64,000 nt of DNA from CAVQWT01 sp963717705 (GTDB lineage Bacteria > Pseudomonadota > Gammaproteobacteria > Burkholderiales > Casimicrobiaceae). The position numbers and the translations under genes were made by a program. Below, piece by piece: positions 16,156-25,518 of this stretch (positions are counted from its first letter, which is position 1; every line of letters starts with the position of its first letter). The notes below the pieces were generated by a model, which saw only the letters and a list, made by a program, of their open reading frames with translations, had not been told where the DNA came from and searched no databases. The stretch is taken from the NCBI GenBank assembly GCA_963717705.1, contig CAVQWT010000002.1:372001-436000 (forward strand), given 5' to 3'.

Positions 16156-17832
16156 CTACGCCGCCGCCTTCTTCAGCTCGTCGCGCAGCTCGCGGCGGAG
16201 GATCTTGCCGACGTTGGTCTTGGGCAGGTCGTCGCGGAACTCGACGTCGCGCGGGCACTTGTAGCCCGTCAGGTGCTCGCGGCAGTGCTTCAGCACGTCG
16301 GCGGCAGTCAGCGCCGGGTCCTTCTTGACGACGAACAGCTTGACCGCCTCCCCCGACTTCTCGTCCGGCACGCCGACCGCGGCGCACTCGAGCACGCCCG
16401 GATGCATCGCCACGACGCCCTCGATTTCGTTCGGATAGACGTTGAAGCCGGACACCAGGATCATGTCCTTCTTGCGGTCGACGATCCGCACGTAGCCGCG
16501 CTCGTCCATCACGCCGATGTCGCCGGTGGCGAACCAGCCGTCCCGGTCGATGGCCTTGGCGGTCTCGTCGGGACGCTGCCAGTAGCCCGCCATCACCTGC
16601 GGGCCGCGGATGCAGATCTCGCCGGGCTGGCCCAGGCCGACCGTCTTGCCCGCATCATCGCGCAGCGTCAGCTCGGTCGACGAGATCGGCAGGCCGATCG
16701 AGCCGTTGTAGGCGGGCAGGTCCAGGGGATTGATCGTCGCCGCGGGCGACGTCTCGGTGAGCCCGTAGGCCTCGATCAGCGCGTTGCCGGTGACCTTCTT
16801 CCACTTGATGGCGACCGCCTCCTGCACCGCCATGCCGCCGCCCAGCGTGATCCGCAGCGAAGAGAAGTCGAGCTTCGCGAAATCGGCGTTGTTCACCAGG
16901 GCGTTGAACAGCGTATTGACGCCGGTGAAGGCGGTGAACTTGAACTTGCCCATCTCCTTGACGAAGCCGGGGATGTCGCGCGGATTCGGTATCAGCACGT
17001 TCTCGCCGCCGAGCGACATGAAGGTGAGGCAGTTCGCCGTCAGCGAGAAGATGTGATAGAGCGGCAGCGGCGTGATGACGATCTCGCGCTGGTTCGCGTC
17101 GAGGAACGGCTTCACCCACGCGCGCGCCTGCAGCAGGTTGGCGACGATGTTCCGGTGCAGCAGCATCGCGCCCTTGGCGACGCCGGTCGTGCCGCCCGTG
17201 TACTGCAGGAACGCGATGTCGTCGTGGCCGAGCGGCACCGGCTCGAGCTTGCGGCGGCGGCCATCGGCCAGCACGTCGGAAAGCCGCTGCGAGCCGGGCA
17301 CGCTGTACGCCGGGATCATCTTCTTCACCTTCCGCAGCACGAAGTCGACGACCAGCCCCTTGAATCCGAGCAGCTCCCCGATGGTGGTGACGACCGGGAT
17401 GCGGATCTTGGTCTTGCCGATCACCTCCTGCAGCGTGTGCGCGAAGTTCTCGACGATGACGATCACTTCGGCGCCCGAGTCGTTGAGCTGGTGCTGGAGC
17501 TCGCGCGCCGTGTAGAGCGGATTGACGTTGACGACGGTGCAGCCGGCGCGCAGCGCACCGAACAGGCACACCGGGTACTGGAGGATGTTGGGCATCATCA
17601 GCGCGACGCGCGTGCCCTTCTTGCACCCGTTCCCCTGCAGCCACGCACCGAACGCCGTCGACAGCGTGTCGAGCTCGCCGAAGGTGATCGACTTGCCCAT
17701 GCAGGTGAACGCGGGCCGGGTGGCGTACTTGGCGCACGACTCCTCGAAGAGATCGCGGATCGAACCGTAGGTGTTGACGTCGATCTCCGCGGGCACGCCC
17801 GAGGGATAGTGCTTGAGCCAGATCTTTTCCAC
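16156..17832 (-). CDS. fadD: Long-chain acyl-CoA synthetase
   Basis: This 558-aa AMP-forming ligase activates fatty acids with ATP and CoA. Motifs in order are the ATP-binding loop QYTGGTTGVAKGAMLLHRN, YGLTETSP, DGWFATGDIG, and the hinge and C-domain DRKKDMILVSGFNVYPNEIE ending in KTNVGKILRRELR. Length equals FadD. A GTG start at 17832 is chosen because GAGGAGG lies seven bases before it and it begins with the FadD-like EKIWLKHYPSGVPAEID. It lies 149 bp after the FadJ-type gene; that gap shows no clear promoter. A more distant ligase is at 32.5-34.2 kb. Confidence 0.93.
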   Translation of the reverse strand: MEKIWLKHYPSGVPAEIDVNTYGSIRDLFEESCAKYATRPAFTCMGKSITFGELDTLSTAFGAWLQGNGCKKGTRVALMMPNILQYPVCLFGALRAGCTVVNVNPLYTARELQHQLNDSGAEVIVIVENFAHTLQEVIGKTKIRIPVVTTIGELLGFKGLVVDFVLRKVKKMIPAYSVPGSQRLSDVLADGRRRKLEPVPLGHDDIAFLQYTGGTTGVAKGAMLLHRNIVANLLQARAWVKPFLDANQREIVITPLPLYHIFSLTANCLTFMSLGGENVLIPNPRDIPGFVKEMGKFKFTAFTGVNTLFNALVNNADFAKLDFSSLRITLGGGMAVQEAVAIKWKKVTGNALIEAYGLTETSPAATINPLDLPAYNGSIGLPISSTELTLRDDAGKTVGLGQPGEICIRGPQVMAGYWQRPDETAKAIDRDGWFATGDIGVMDERGYVRIVDRKKDMILVSGFNVYPNEIEGVVAMHPGVLECAAVGVPDEKSGEAVKLFVVKKDPALTAADVLKHCREHLTGYKCPRDVEFRDDLPKTNVGKILRRELRDELKKAAA

Positions 17833-17981
17833 GATTTCCTCCTCGCCGCCGCAGGTCGCGGGCGGCATTCCGCGCGGGCGGATGCCGGTTGCCGACCGGC
17901 GCTGGCGCGACGCGGCGGAACCGCCGATCGCGCTTCTCATAGGCGCCGGAACAGCTTCAAATGCTACACCAGAAACCCCCG

Positions 17982-19895
17982 TCAGGCGGCCGCCGAATGG
18001 TGCAGCGGCCCGCCGCGGAACGGGGCGAAGCCGGTGCCGAAGATCGCGCCCGCGTCGACCAGGTCGGCGTCGGCGACAATCCCTTCGGCCAGCGCGGCCT
18101 TCGCCTCTGCGACATATGGTCCCACCAGCCGCTCGGCCAGCCCCGGGGGCACCGCGCCGGGCGCCTGCTTGGCCGGCTTGCCGCCGGCGTAGTCGTAGAA
18201 GCCGCGGTGCGTCTTGCGCCCGAGGTGCCCCGCCGCGATCAGCTCGGCCAGCTTTTTCGGCGGCGCAGCATCGGGGGAAAGCATCCGGCCGACGGCGACG
18301 CAGATGTCGAGCCCGACGGTGTCGGCGAGCTCGATCGGGCCCATCGGCATCCCGAAGGCCAGCGCGGCCTCGTCGATGGTCTCCGGCGAAATGCCCTCGT
18401 CGACGCAGCGCATCGCCGCCATCAGGTAAGGCGCGAGCACGCGGTTGACCAGGAAGCCCGGCGCGCTCTTCACCGGCAGCGGCAGCTTGTCGATCTGGCG
18501 GACGAACGCCGCGGCCGGCGGCACCAGATCGGCGCGCGTCTGCCGGCCGACGACGATCTCGACCAGCATCATCTTCGCGACCGGGTTGAAGAAGTGCAGC
18601 CCGATCAGGCGCGACGGGTCGCGCATCGCGGTGGCGATGTCCTCCAGCGGGATCGACGACGTGTTGGTGCCCAGGATGGCGGTCGGCTTCGCCTTCGCCT
18701 CCAGCGCGGCGAACAGCGCCCGCTTGGCGTCCAGGTTCTCGAAAATGGCCTCGACAATGACGTCGGCACGCGCGACGCCGTCGCCGGCGACGTCGGGGAT
18801 GAGGCGATCGGTCGCATCCCGGACTCGGCGCGGATCCTTGAGCCGCTGCGCGAACAGCTTGGCGGCCCGCCCCATCGCCGGCGCCAGCCGCTCGGCGTTC
18901 TGGTCCTGCAGCGTGACCGTGAGCCCGCGCAGCGCGCACCACGCGGCGATGTCGCCGCCCATGGTGCCGGCGCCGACCACGTGCACGTGCCCCGCCTTGA
19001 AGTCGCCGTCCTTGCCCAGCCCCTTCAATCGCTCCTGCAGCCCGAACACGCGGATCAGGTTGGCCGCGGTCGGTGTGCGCACCAGGTTGACGATCGACGC
19101 CGGATCCGACGGCGGCGGCAGCAGCGCGTTGCCGTCGTACTTGGCGAAGAGCTCGAGGATCGCGTACGGCGCCGGGTAGTGCTCGGGCCGCGCGCGCCTC
19201 GCCACCTGCTTCCTCGCCTGCGCGGCGACGAACCGGCGCGCCAGCGGATTGAGCGTGACGGCCTTGGCGAAGTCGAGCGGACGCCGCGGCGGCAGCGCCG
19301 CCAGCACGCCGCGGGCGGTGTTTTCCATGACCCGCGCCGGCACGCATTCGTCGGCGATGCCGAGCTTCTTCGCCCGCCGCGCGTCGATGGTCTTGCCGGT
19401 CAGCAGCAGGTCCAGCGCCGCCGGCGCACCGGTCAGCCGCGGCAGCCGCTTGATGCCGCCCCAGCCCGGGACGATGCCCAGCATCACCTCGGGCAGGCCC
19501 AGCCGCGTGCCCGGCTCGTCGACGACGACGCGGTAGCGGCAGGCGAGCGCCAGTTCCAACCCGCCACCCAGGCAGAAGCCGCGGACCAGCGCCAGCGTCG
19601 GGTAGCTCACCGCGGCGAGCCGCTCGAAGGCGTCCCAGCCGCGCTTGACCAGCGCCACGGCACCCTCCTCCGTCGCGATCTCGCCGAACTCGTCGATGTC
19701 CGCTCCCGCGATGAAGCCGTTCGCCTTGCCCGACGCGATGATCAGGCCCTTCGGCGGATCGCGGTCGAGCTCGTCGAGCGCCTGGTTGAACTCGGTGAGC
19801 ACCGCCGCCGACAGCGTGTTCGTCGTCGCGCCGGCCTTGTCGAAGGTCAGGCGGGCGAGGCCGCCGGCCTCGCGAGTGATCGTCCAGTGTTGCAT
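17982..19895 (-). CDS. Enoyl-CoA hydratase / 3-hydroxyacyl-CoA dehydrogenase (FadJ/FadB-type)
   Basis: This 637-aa two-domain enzyme catalyses the middle steps of beta-oxidation. Here the crotonase domain is N-terminal (SGKANGFIAGADIDEF with the oxyanion-hole GAD; LVRGFCLGGGLELALACRYR) and the dehydrogenase follows (HVHVVGAGTMGGDIAAWCALRGLTVTLQD, GTNTSSIP, LIGLHFFNPVAKM), with the C-terminal HCDH domain truncated relative to FadB (about 715-730 aa). The domain order is opposite to the fusion enzyme at 10.8-13.2 kb, so the two fad sets are not recent duplicates. The thiolase is 78 bp upstream. Confidence 0.92.
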   Translation of the reverse strand: MQHWTITREAGGLARLTFDKAGATTNTLSAAVLTEFNQALDELDRDPPKGLIIASGKANGFIAGADIDEFGEIATEEGAVALVKRGWDAFERLAAVSYPTLALVRGFCLGGGLELALACRYRVVVDEPGTRLGLPEVMLGIVPGWGGIKRLPRLTGAPAALDLLLTGKTIDARRAKKLGIADECVPARVMENTARGVLAALPPRRPLDFAKAVTLNPLARRFVAAQARKQVARRARPEHYPAPYAILELFAKYDGNALLPPPSDPASIVNLVRTPTAANLIRVFGLQERLKGLGKDGDFKAGHVHVVGAGTMGGDIAAWCALRGLTVTLQDQNAERLAPAMGRAAKLFAQRLKDPRRVRDATDRLIPDVAGDGVARADVIVEAIFENLDAKRALFAALEAKAKPTAILGTNTSSIPLEDIATAMRDPSRLIGLHFFNPVAKMMLVEIVVGRQTRADLVPPAAAFVRQIDKLPLPVKSAPGFLVNRVLAPYLMAAMRCVDEGISPETIDEAALAFGMPMGPIELADTVGLDICVAVGRMLSPDAAPPKKLAELIAAGHLGRKTHRGFYDYAGGKPAKQAPGAVPPGLAERLVGPYVAEAKAALAEGIVADADLVDAGAIFGTGFAPFRGGPLHHSAAA

Positions 19896-19973
19896 GGTGT
19901 CAGTTCCGATTCGGTGGAACGGGCGCCGGCGAAGTCACCGGCCCCGTGAACGCAATCGCAGGAGAACCCGGAA

Positions 19974-21254
19974 TCAGGCCCGCTCGACCAGCATCGCCCC
20001 GCCCAGCCCGCCGCCGATGCAGATCGCCGCCATGCCGCGCCTGCCGCCGGTGCGGCGCAGCACGTTGAGCACGTGCAGCACGATCCGCGCGCCCGACGCG
20101 CCGACCGGGTGCCCGAGCGCGACGGCGCCGCCGTCGACGTTGAGCTTGTCGGCATCGATGCGTCCGAGCGCGCCCGGAAGCTCCAGCTCCGTCCGGCAGT
20201 ACTCGTCGTCGGCCCACGCCCGCTCGCAGGCGATGACCTGCGCGGCGAAGGCCTCGTTGATCTCCCACGCGTCGATGTCGCCGAGGCCGAGTCCGTGGCG
20301 CTTGAGGATCGGCGTCGCCGCGTGCACCGGACCCAGGCCCATCTGCGCGGGATCGAGTCCCGCCCACTGCGAGTCGACGATCCTGCCCAGCGGGGTCAGG
20401 CCGTGCTTTTCCACCGCCCGCGCCGACGCGAGGACCAGCCACGCGGCGCCGTCGGTCACCTGCGAGCTGTTGCCCGCCGTCACGTTGCCGTACTTGCGGT
20501 CGAAGAAGGGCTTGAGCTTGGCGAGGTTGGCCGCGGTGGAATCCTCGCGGACGCCGTCGTCGGCGGCGTAGAGCTTGCCGGTCTTGTCGTACAGCGGCAC
20601 GACTTCGTCGTAGTGACCGGCCTTCTGCGCCGCCAGCACGCGCTGGTGGCTGCGCGCCGAGAATTCGTCCATCTCGAGCCGCGTGATGCCGAAGCGGTAG
20701 GCGAGATTCTCCGCCGTCTGCCCCATCAGCAGCCCGACCATCGGATCGGTCAGGCCCTTCATGAGGCCGATGACGGGCGCGAGGAACGCGGGCCTGAACT
20801 TCGTCGCCAGCGCCACCCGCTGGCCGGGCGACTTCGCCGCGTACCAGCTCGACAGGAAATTCACCATCGCGTCGGAGAACAGCAGCGGCGCCCGCGACAG
20901 CGCGTCGACGCCGCCGGCCAGGACCAGTTCGGAGCGGCCGGTGCGGATGTTGGCGATCGCCGAGTCCAGCGCCTGCATGCCCGACGCGCAGTTGCGCATC
21001 ACCGTCCAGCCCGGGACCTTGAGGCCGCAGCCCATCCGCAGCGCGACCACCCGGCCGATGTTGACCTCGTCCGGCGACGGCGCGGCGCAGCCGAGGATCA
21101 CCTCGTCGAGGTCCGACGGCGCGAAGCGCTGCCGCATCAGCAGCGCGCGGCCGGCGTCGGTGGCGAGGTCGGATGCCGCGAACGGACCCGGCCGGTTGCG
21201 CGCCTTCAGGAACGGCGTGCGTGCGCCGTCGACGATGAAGACAGGGTCGCTCAT
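19974..21254 (-). CDS. Acetyl-CoA C-acyltransferase (FadI-type thiolase)
   Basis: This 426-aa thiolase is distinct from the one at 9.6 kb. Motifs are MRNCASGMQALDSA (nucleophilic Cys), NEAFAAQV, GGAVALGHPVGASGAR and ICIGGGLGGAMLVE. Extra length around residues 130-180 (LLFSDAMVNFLSSWYAAKSPGQ) is typical of the FadI/long-chain group. Its ATG overlaps the FadE stop by four bases (ATGA, 21254-21251), so the two are translationally coupled. It forms the TetR-FadE-thiolase-FadJ-FadD-YciA block. Confidence 0.92.
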   Translation of the reverse strand: MSDPVFIVDGARTPFLKARNRPGPFAASDLATDAGRALLMRQRFAPSDLDEVILGCAAPSPDEVNIGRVVALRMGCGLKVPGWTVMRNCASGMQALDSAIANIRTGRSELVLAGGVDALSRAPLLFSDAMVNFLSSWYAAKSPGQRVALATKFRPAFLAPVIGLMKGLTDPMVGLLMGQTAENLAYRFGITRLEMDEFSARSHQRVLAAQKAGHYDEVVPLYDKTGKLYAADDGVREDSTAANLAKLKPFFDRKYGNVTAGNSSQVTDGAAWLVLASARAVEKHGLTPLGRIVDSQWAGLDPAQMGLGPVHAATPILKRHGLGLGDIDAWEINEAFAAQVIACERAWADDEYCRTELELPGALGRIDADKLNVDGGAVALGHPVGASGARIVLHVLNVLRRTGGRRGMAAICIGGGLGGAMLVERA

Positions 21255-23779
21255 GCAGCGGCCTTGTGCGCGACCTGCGACGACGGCGCGGCGAGCGGCG
21301 TCGGGTCGACCCGCGCCACGCGCATCTCGGCCGCCCCGAGGTCCTGCGCGAAGTCGTCGACGCGGATGACCCGGGCGGTGGCGTCGCGGGCGGCCAGCAC
21401 GATGTCCGCCTCCGCCGCGGTGATCACGCCCGCCTCGCGGGCGCGCGCGACCAGCGCGTCGACGCCCGCTCCCGGCGCAAGCCTGCCGTCGAGCTTCTTG
21501 TGCTTCAGCGCCACGCGGATCTTCGCCTCGACCGGTTCCGAGGCCATCGTCGCGGCGAGCGCGACTTCGACCTGTGTCACGGGGTTGTCGGGCGAACGCG
21601 AGATGAAGATGCCGGCGGTCAGGCGGTCGCGCGTGGCCGACGGCTCGATCAGCAGCTTGGCGACGTCGTGGCCGAGCGCATCCGACGGCACCACGTACGG
21701 CCGACCGAGCGGGAACACGATGCGCCGCAGCACCATCGCCATGAACCGGTTGGGGAAGTTGGAGAGCACGCCCTCGAACGCGTTCTGCGCCTTGAACATC
21801 GCGTCCCACATCGCCCAGTGCAGCAGCGGCTCGTCGGCCTTGTGCCGCCCCTGCGACTCGTACTGCTTCAGCGCCGCCGACGAAAGGTAGAGCAGCGACA
21901 GGATGTCCCCCAGCCGCGCCGACAGCTTCTCCTTGCGCTTCAGCGCTCCGCCCAGCGTGCCCATCGACACGTCGGCGAGGAACGCCAGCGCGGACGAAAA
22001 GCGCGTCAGCTGCTGGTAGTAGCGCCGCGTTTCGGGCGCGACGTTCGCCGGCACTCCGACGAAATGCGAGCCGGTGAGCCCCATGACGAAGGACCGCGCG
22101 AAGTTGGTCACCGCAAAGCGGATGTGCCCGGTCAGCGCCGCGTCGAACGCCAGCGACGCCTTCGCGCGATCGGCCTCGCGCGCCGCCTCCATCTCCTTCA
22201 GCACGTACGGATGGCAGCGGATCGCACCCTGGCCGAACACGATCAGGCTGCGGGTCAGGATGTTGGCGCCCTCGACGGTGATCGCCACCGGCAGCTGCAT
22301 GTACGCAGCGCCGATGAAGTTCGACGGGCCCATGCAGATGCCCTTGCCGCCGACGACGTCCATCGCGTCGTTGACGACCTGCCGCGCGCGCTCGGTGATG
22401 TGCAGCTTGGCGATGCCCGAAAGCACCGCCGGCTTTTCGCCGAGGTCGACGGCGGTCGCGGTCAGCGTGCGCGCCGCGTCCATCATGTACAGGTTGCCAC
22501 CCATCCGCGTCAGCGCTTCCTCGATGCCCTCGAACTTGCCGATCGGCGTCTTGAACTGGCTGCGCACCCGGGCGTAGCCGCCGGTCGCGCGCACGGCGAG
22601 CTTGGCCATGCCGGTGCCCGACGACGGCAGCGAGATGCCGCGGCCCGCGGCGAGGCACTCCATCAGCATCCGCCAGCCGCGCCCGAGCATCGGCTGGCCG
22701 CCGATGACCCAGTCCATCGGGATGAACACCTCCTTGCCCCACGTCGGACCGTTCTGGAACACGGCGTTGAGCGGCATGTGCCGGCGGCCGATGTCGACGC
22801 CGGGATGCGACGTCGGGACCAGCGCGCAGGTGATGCCGATGTCGTCCTTGTCGCCGACGAGATGGTCGGGGTCGAACGCGCGGAACGCGAGGCCGAGGAG
22901 CGTGGCGACCGGGCCCAGCGTGATGTAGCGCTTGTCCCAGGTGACCTTGAGGCCCAGCACGCGCTTGCCCTCGTGCTCGCCCCAGCAGACGATCCCGAAG
23001 TCGGGGATCGACGCGGCGTCCGAGCCCGCCGTCGGGTTGGTCAGCGCGAAGCAGGGCAGCTCGACTCCCTTAGCCAGCCGCGGCAGGTAGTAGCGCTTCT
23101 GCTCGTCGGTGCCGTAGTGCGCGAGCAGCTCGCCCGGTCCGAGCGAGTTGGGCACCATCACCGTGACGGCCACGGTGCCGGAATGCGTCGACAGCCGCGT
23201 CATCACCTGCGAGTGCGCGTAGGCCGAGAAGCCGAGGCCGCCGTACTCCCTGGCGATGCTCATCCCGAGGAAGCCCTTGTCCTTGATGAACTGCCACACG
23301 TGCGGCGGCAGGTCGCGATGGACGTTGGTCGTCTCGAAGTCGGTGACCATCTCGCACAGCTCGACCACCTCGTGGTCGAGGAAGCGCTGCTCCTCGGCGG
23401 TCAGGGTCGTGAGAGGCGTCGCCAGCAGCTTCTGCCAGTCCGGCTTGCCCGAGAAGAGCTCGCCGTCCCACCAGACGGTGCCGGCCTCGATGGCCTCGCG
23501 TTCGGTCTGCGACATCGGAGGCAGGATCTTGCGGAACACGCCGAGGATGCCGTCGCTGATCAGCTTGCGCCGCAGCGAGGGCACCAGCAGCACCGGCGCG
23601 ATCAGCACCAACGCCAGCGCCAGCGCGAGGGTCAGCCACGGCGGCAGCAGCGCCGCCACCCATGCCACGCCGATCAGCACGGCGGCCGCGGCCGCCCAGG
23701 CGATGCCGGAGGCGTTGACGTACGCGAGCGCGGTGAACAGCGCGAGGGAAACGAGGAGCCAGAGGGCGATCAGCATCAT
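21251..23779 (-). CDS. fadE: Acyl-CoA dehydrogenase FadE
   Basis: This 842-aa flavoenzyme performs the first, trans-2-enoyl-forming step of beta-oxidation. Like E. coli FadE (about 814 aa) it has hydrophobic N-terminal segments (about residues 1-65, two membrane helices) before the dehydrogenase core. The core includes DLPPHVWQFIKDKGFLGMSI, LTNPTAGSDAASIPDFG, WDKRYITLGPVATLLGLAFR and AVRATGGYARVRSQFKTPIGKFEGIEEAL; DUF1974-like C-terminal sequence follows. The ATG at 23779 (AAGG five bases upstream) is preferred over an in-frame GTG six bases earlier. It lies 46 bp after the TetR gene and overlaps the thiolase. Confidence 0.93.
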   Translation of the reverse strand: MMLIALWLLVSLALFTALAYVNASGIAWAAAAAVLIGVAWVAALLPPWLTLALALALVLIAPVLLVPSLRRKLISDGILGVFRKILPPMSQTEREAIEAGTVWWDGELFSGKPDWQKLLATPLTTLTAEEQRFLDHEVVELCEMVTDFETTNVHRDLPPHVWQFIKDKGFLGMSIAREYGGLGFSAYAHSQVMTRLSTHSGTVAVTVMVPNSLGPGELLAHYGTDEQKRYYLPRLAKGVELPCFALTNPTAGSDAASIPDFGIVCWGEHEGKRVLGLKVTWDKRYITLGPVATLLGLAFRAFDPDHLVGDKDDIGITCALVPTSHPGVDIGRRHMPLNAVFQNGPTWGKEVFIPMDWVIGGQPMLGRGWRMLMECLAAGRGISLPSSGTGMAKLAVRATGGYARVRSQFKTPIGKFEGIEEALTRMGGNLYMMDAARTLTATAVDLGEKPAVLSGIAKLHITERARQVVNDAMDVVGGKGICMGPSNFIGAAYMQLPVAITVEGANILTRSLIVFGQGAIRCHPYVLKEMEAAREADRAKASLAFDAALTGHIRFAVTNFARSFVMGLTGSHFVGVPANVAPETRRYYQQLTRFSSALAFLADVSMGTLGGALKRKEKLSARLGDILSLLYLSSAALKQYESQGRHKADEPLLHWAMWDAMFKAQNAFEGVLSNFPNRFMAMVLRRIVFPLGRPYVVPSDALGHDVAKLLIEPSATRDRLTAGIFISRSPDNPVTQVEVALAATMASEPVEAKIRVALKHKKLDGRLAPGAGVDALVARAREAGVITAAEADIVLAARDATARVIRVDDFAQDLGAAEMRVARVDPTPLAAPSSQVAHKAAA

Positions 23780-23825
23780 AGTCACCTTGGTTGGATGGCG
23801 CCGCGAAGCGCCAGGTTGTTGCGAT

Positions 23826-24557
23826 TCATCGAGCGGGACCGGCCAGCGCCCCGTCGAGCGAGCGGCCGGTGTCCGTGGGGTCGGCGAGCGGCGAGGTCAG
23901 CCCGGCGAGCAGGAAAGGGGCGAGCCGCTGCAGCAGCTGCTCGTCGTTGGCGCTGCGGGTGTCCGACGGCGCGATCTCGGCGATCAGCTTCAGCGCGTCG
24001 GTGCCCGCCAGCGTGTAGGACAGCGCGCCCATCATGAAGTGCAGGCGCCAGGACAGTTCCCGCTTGGGCAGCTCGGGCAGCGCGCGCCCGAACGCCAGCT
24101 TGAAGCGCATGATCATCTGCGCGTACTGCTCGCTCAGGAACCGGCGAATGAACGGCGCCGGGTCGGCGTACGCGCGGCCCAGCAGCCGGAGGAAGTTCTG
24201 CCCGCCGCGGGCCGGATCGCGCGCGAGTTCCAGCGCCGGGAGGAACAGCGCCGACAGGATCCGATCGCAGGGCACCGGCCCGGGCGCCGCCGCCTGCTCG
24301 AGCTCGGACAGCAGCGCGAGGCGGCGCTGGTTCATCGGATCGAGCCGGCGCGTGAGCACCGCCTGGAACAGCTCTTCCTTGCTGCCGAAGTGGTAGTTCA
24401 CCGCGGCCAGGTTGACCGCCGCCGCGTTGGTGATCGCGCGCAGGCTCGTCGCCTCGAAGCCGTGCTCCATGAACAGCGCCTCGGCGGCGTCGAGGATGCG
24501 CTCCTTCGTCGCCACCGTGCCGCGCGCTTCGCCGATCGGGATGACTGTGCCGTCCAC
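23826..24557 (-). CDS. TetR-family regulator of the fad operon (PsrA/FadR-like)
   Basis: This 243-aa repressor-type protein has an N-terminal TetR helix-turn-helix (ATKERILDAAEALFMEHGFEATSLRAITNAAAVNLAAVNYHFGSKEELFQAVL). The acyl-ligand C-domain is of the CerR/PsrA length class. A GTG start at 24557 is chosen because AGGA lies six bases upstream; the frame extends to a TTG at 24614 without SD. It is the first gene of the TetR-fadE-thiolase-FadJ-fadD-yciA block, and a PsrA-like site lies about 95 bp upstream, so autoregulated, acyl-CoA-relieved repression of the whole block is likely (inference). Confidence 0.88.
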   Translation of the reverse strand: MDGTVIPIGEARGTVATKERILDAAEALFMEHGFEATSLRAITNAAAVNLAAVNYHFGSKEELFQAVLTRRLDPMNQRRLALLSELEQAAAPGPVPCDRILSALFLPALELARDPARGGQNFLRLLGRAYADPAPFIRRFLSEQYAQMIMRFKLAFGRALPELPKRELSWRLHFMMGALSYTLAGTDALKLIAEIAPSDTRSANDEQLLQRLAPFLLAGLTSPLADPTDTGRSLDGALAGPAR

Positions 24558-24651
24558 GAACTGTCCTTCCACCGAGGTCGATCCCGCCGTTTCCGATCCG
24601 CGGGACGCGTGCAATCGACCCGGCGACCGGGTCGATCCACGCCGCCATAAT

Positions 24652-24683
24652 CAAACGTTCGTTTTAATCGTAGGTTCGTTTTA
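24652..24683. promoter_or_regulatory. Candidate operator for the fad TetR regulator
   Basis: CAAAC-GTTC-GTTTT (24652-24665) fits the PsrA-type pattern (C/G)AAAC-N2-4-GTTT. The 10-mer GTTCGTTTTA occurs twice, at 24657-24666 and 24674-24683, 17 bp apart. The element is AT-rich in a GC-rich region and stands upstream of the regulator gene. Confidence 0.6.
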
Positions 24684-24838
24684 CCGTCGGTGTCAATCTT
24701 GCAGTGCAGCATGGGAAGCGGGTCCGGGAACCGCGGTGGCGCGATCGCGGACGTGCAAGCGGCCGGCGAAGCCCGGGCGTCGCAGCCCGGGCGGCGCAGC
24801 CAGGGCCGTCGATCAGGCGCGGGAACAGGAGCGGGGCG

Positions 24839-24855
24839 ATTCGCTCGAAGCGAAT
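24839..24855. terminator. Perfect hairpin after the fixJ-like gene
   Basis: ATTCGCT-CGA-AGCGAAT forms a 7-bp perfect stem 28 bases beyond the response-regulator stop. There is no T-tract on either side, so factor-independent termination is doubtful. The rest of 24684-24882 shows no gene. Confidence 0.35.
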
Positions 24856-24882
24856 ACTTACTTACTGTGCGGCCCTTGCCGG

Positions 24883-25518
24883 TCAGGGACGCAGGACCTC
24901 GGCGGCGATCGCCATCCGGACCAGATCCGCCAGCGAGCGGGCACCCAGCTTTTCCATCACCTTGGCGCGATGGACCTCGACGGTCCGCGTCGACAGCCCC
25001 AGCCGCGTCGCGACGACCTTGTTCGGGCGGCCCTCGGCGACCAGTGCCATCACCTCGCGCTCACGGGGGGTCAGCGTCTCCAGGCGGGCGACGACCGCCG
25101 CCCGGTCGGCCGCCGGCGCGGCCGCGTCACCCGCTGCCGCCGCGGTTGAGGCGGCCAGCGCCCGGTGGACGGTGTCGAGCAGCGTCTGGTCGTTGAAGGG
25201 CTTTTCCAGGAAATCGGCGGCGCCGTTCTTCATCGCCCGCACCGCCATCGACACGTCGCCGTGGCCGGTGATGATGACGACCGGCAGCGCATCGCCCCGC
25301 GCCCGCAGCGCCTCCTGCAGTTCCAGCCCGCTCATCCCCGGCATGCGGACGTCGACGATCAGGCAGGCGGGTCCGCCGGCCGTGTAGCCGGAAAGGAATT
25401 CCGGCGCACTCGCCCAGGTGCGCGAAGCGAGCCCCACCGAGCGCAGCAGCATCGCCAGCGAATCGCGGATCGCGGCCTCGTCGTCGACGACGTGGACGAT
25501 CGGTTCACGCGTGGGCAT
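24883..25518 (-). CDS. FixJ-type two-component response regulator
   Basis: This is a 211-aa DNA-binding regulator. The receiver domain has the acidic pair (HVVDDEAAIRD), the phosphoacceptor Asp56 in LIVDVRMPGMSG, TGHGDVSMAVRAMKNGAADF and the conserved Lys in LEKPFND. An alanine-rich linker joins it to a LuxR/GerE helix-turn-helix (LTPREREVMALVAEGRPNKVVATRLGLSTRTVEVHRAKVMEKLGARSLADLVRMAI). It overlaps the sensor kinase by 14 bp, so the two form one operon. The regulated pathway is not evident. Repeated CGTAG boxes upstream of the kinase are candidate binding sites. Confidence 0.92.
   Translation of the reverse strand: MPTREPIVHVVDDEAAIRDSLAMLLRSVGLASRTWASAPEFLSGYTAGGPACLIVDVRMPGMSGLELQEALRARGDALPVVIITGHGDVSMAVRAMKNGAADFLEKPFNDQTLLDTVHRALAASTAAAAGDAAAPAADRAAVVARLETLTPREREVMALVAEGRPNKVVATRLGLSTRTVEVHRAKVMEKLGARSLADLVRMAIAAEVLRP

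Noticed and set aside
17833..17981. Possible separate promoter between the FadJ-type gene and fadD
   Set aside because: Only a TAGCAT-like -10 without a suitable -35 was seen; co-transcription is equally likely.
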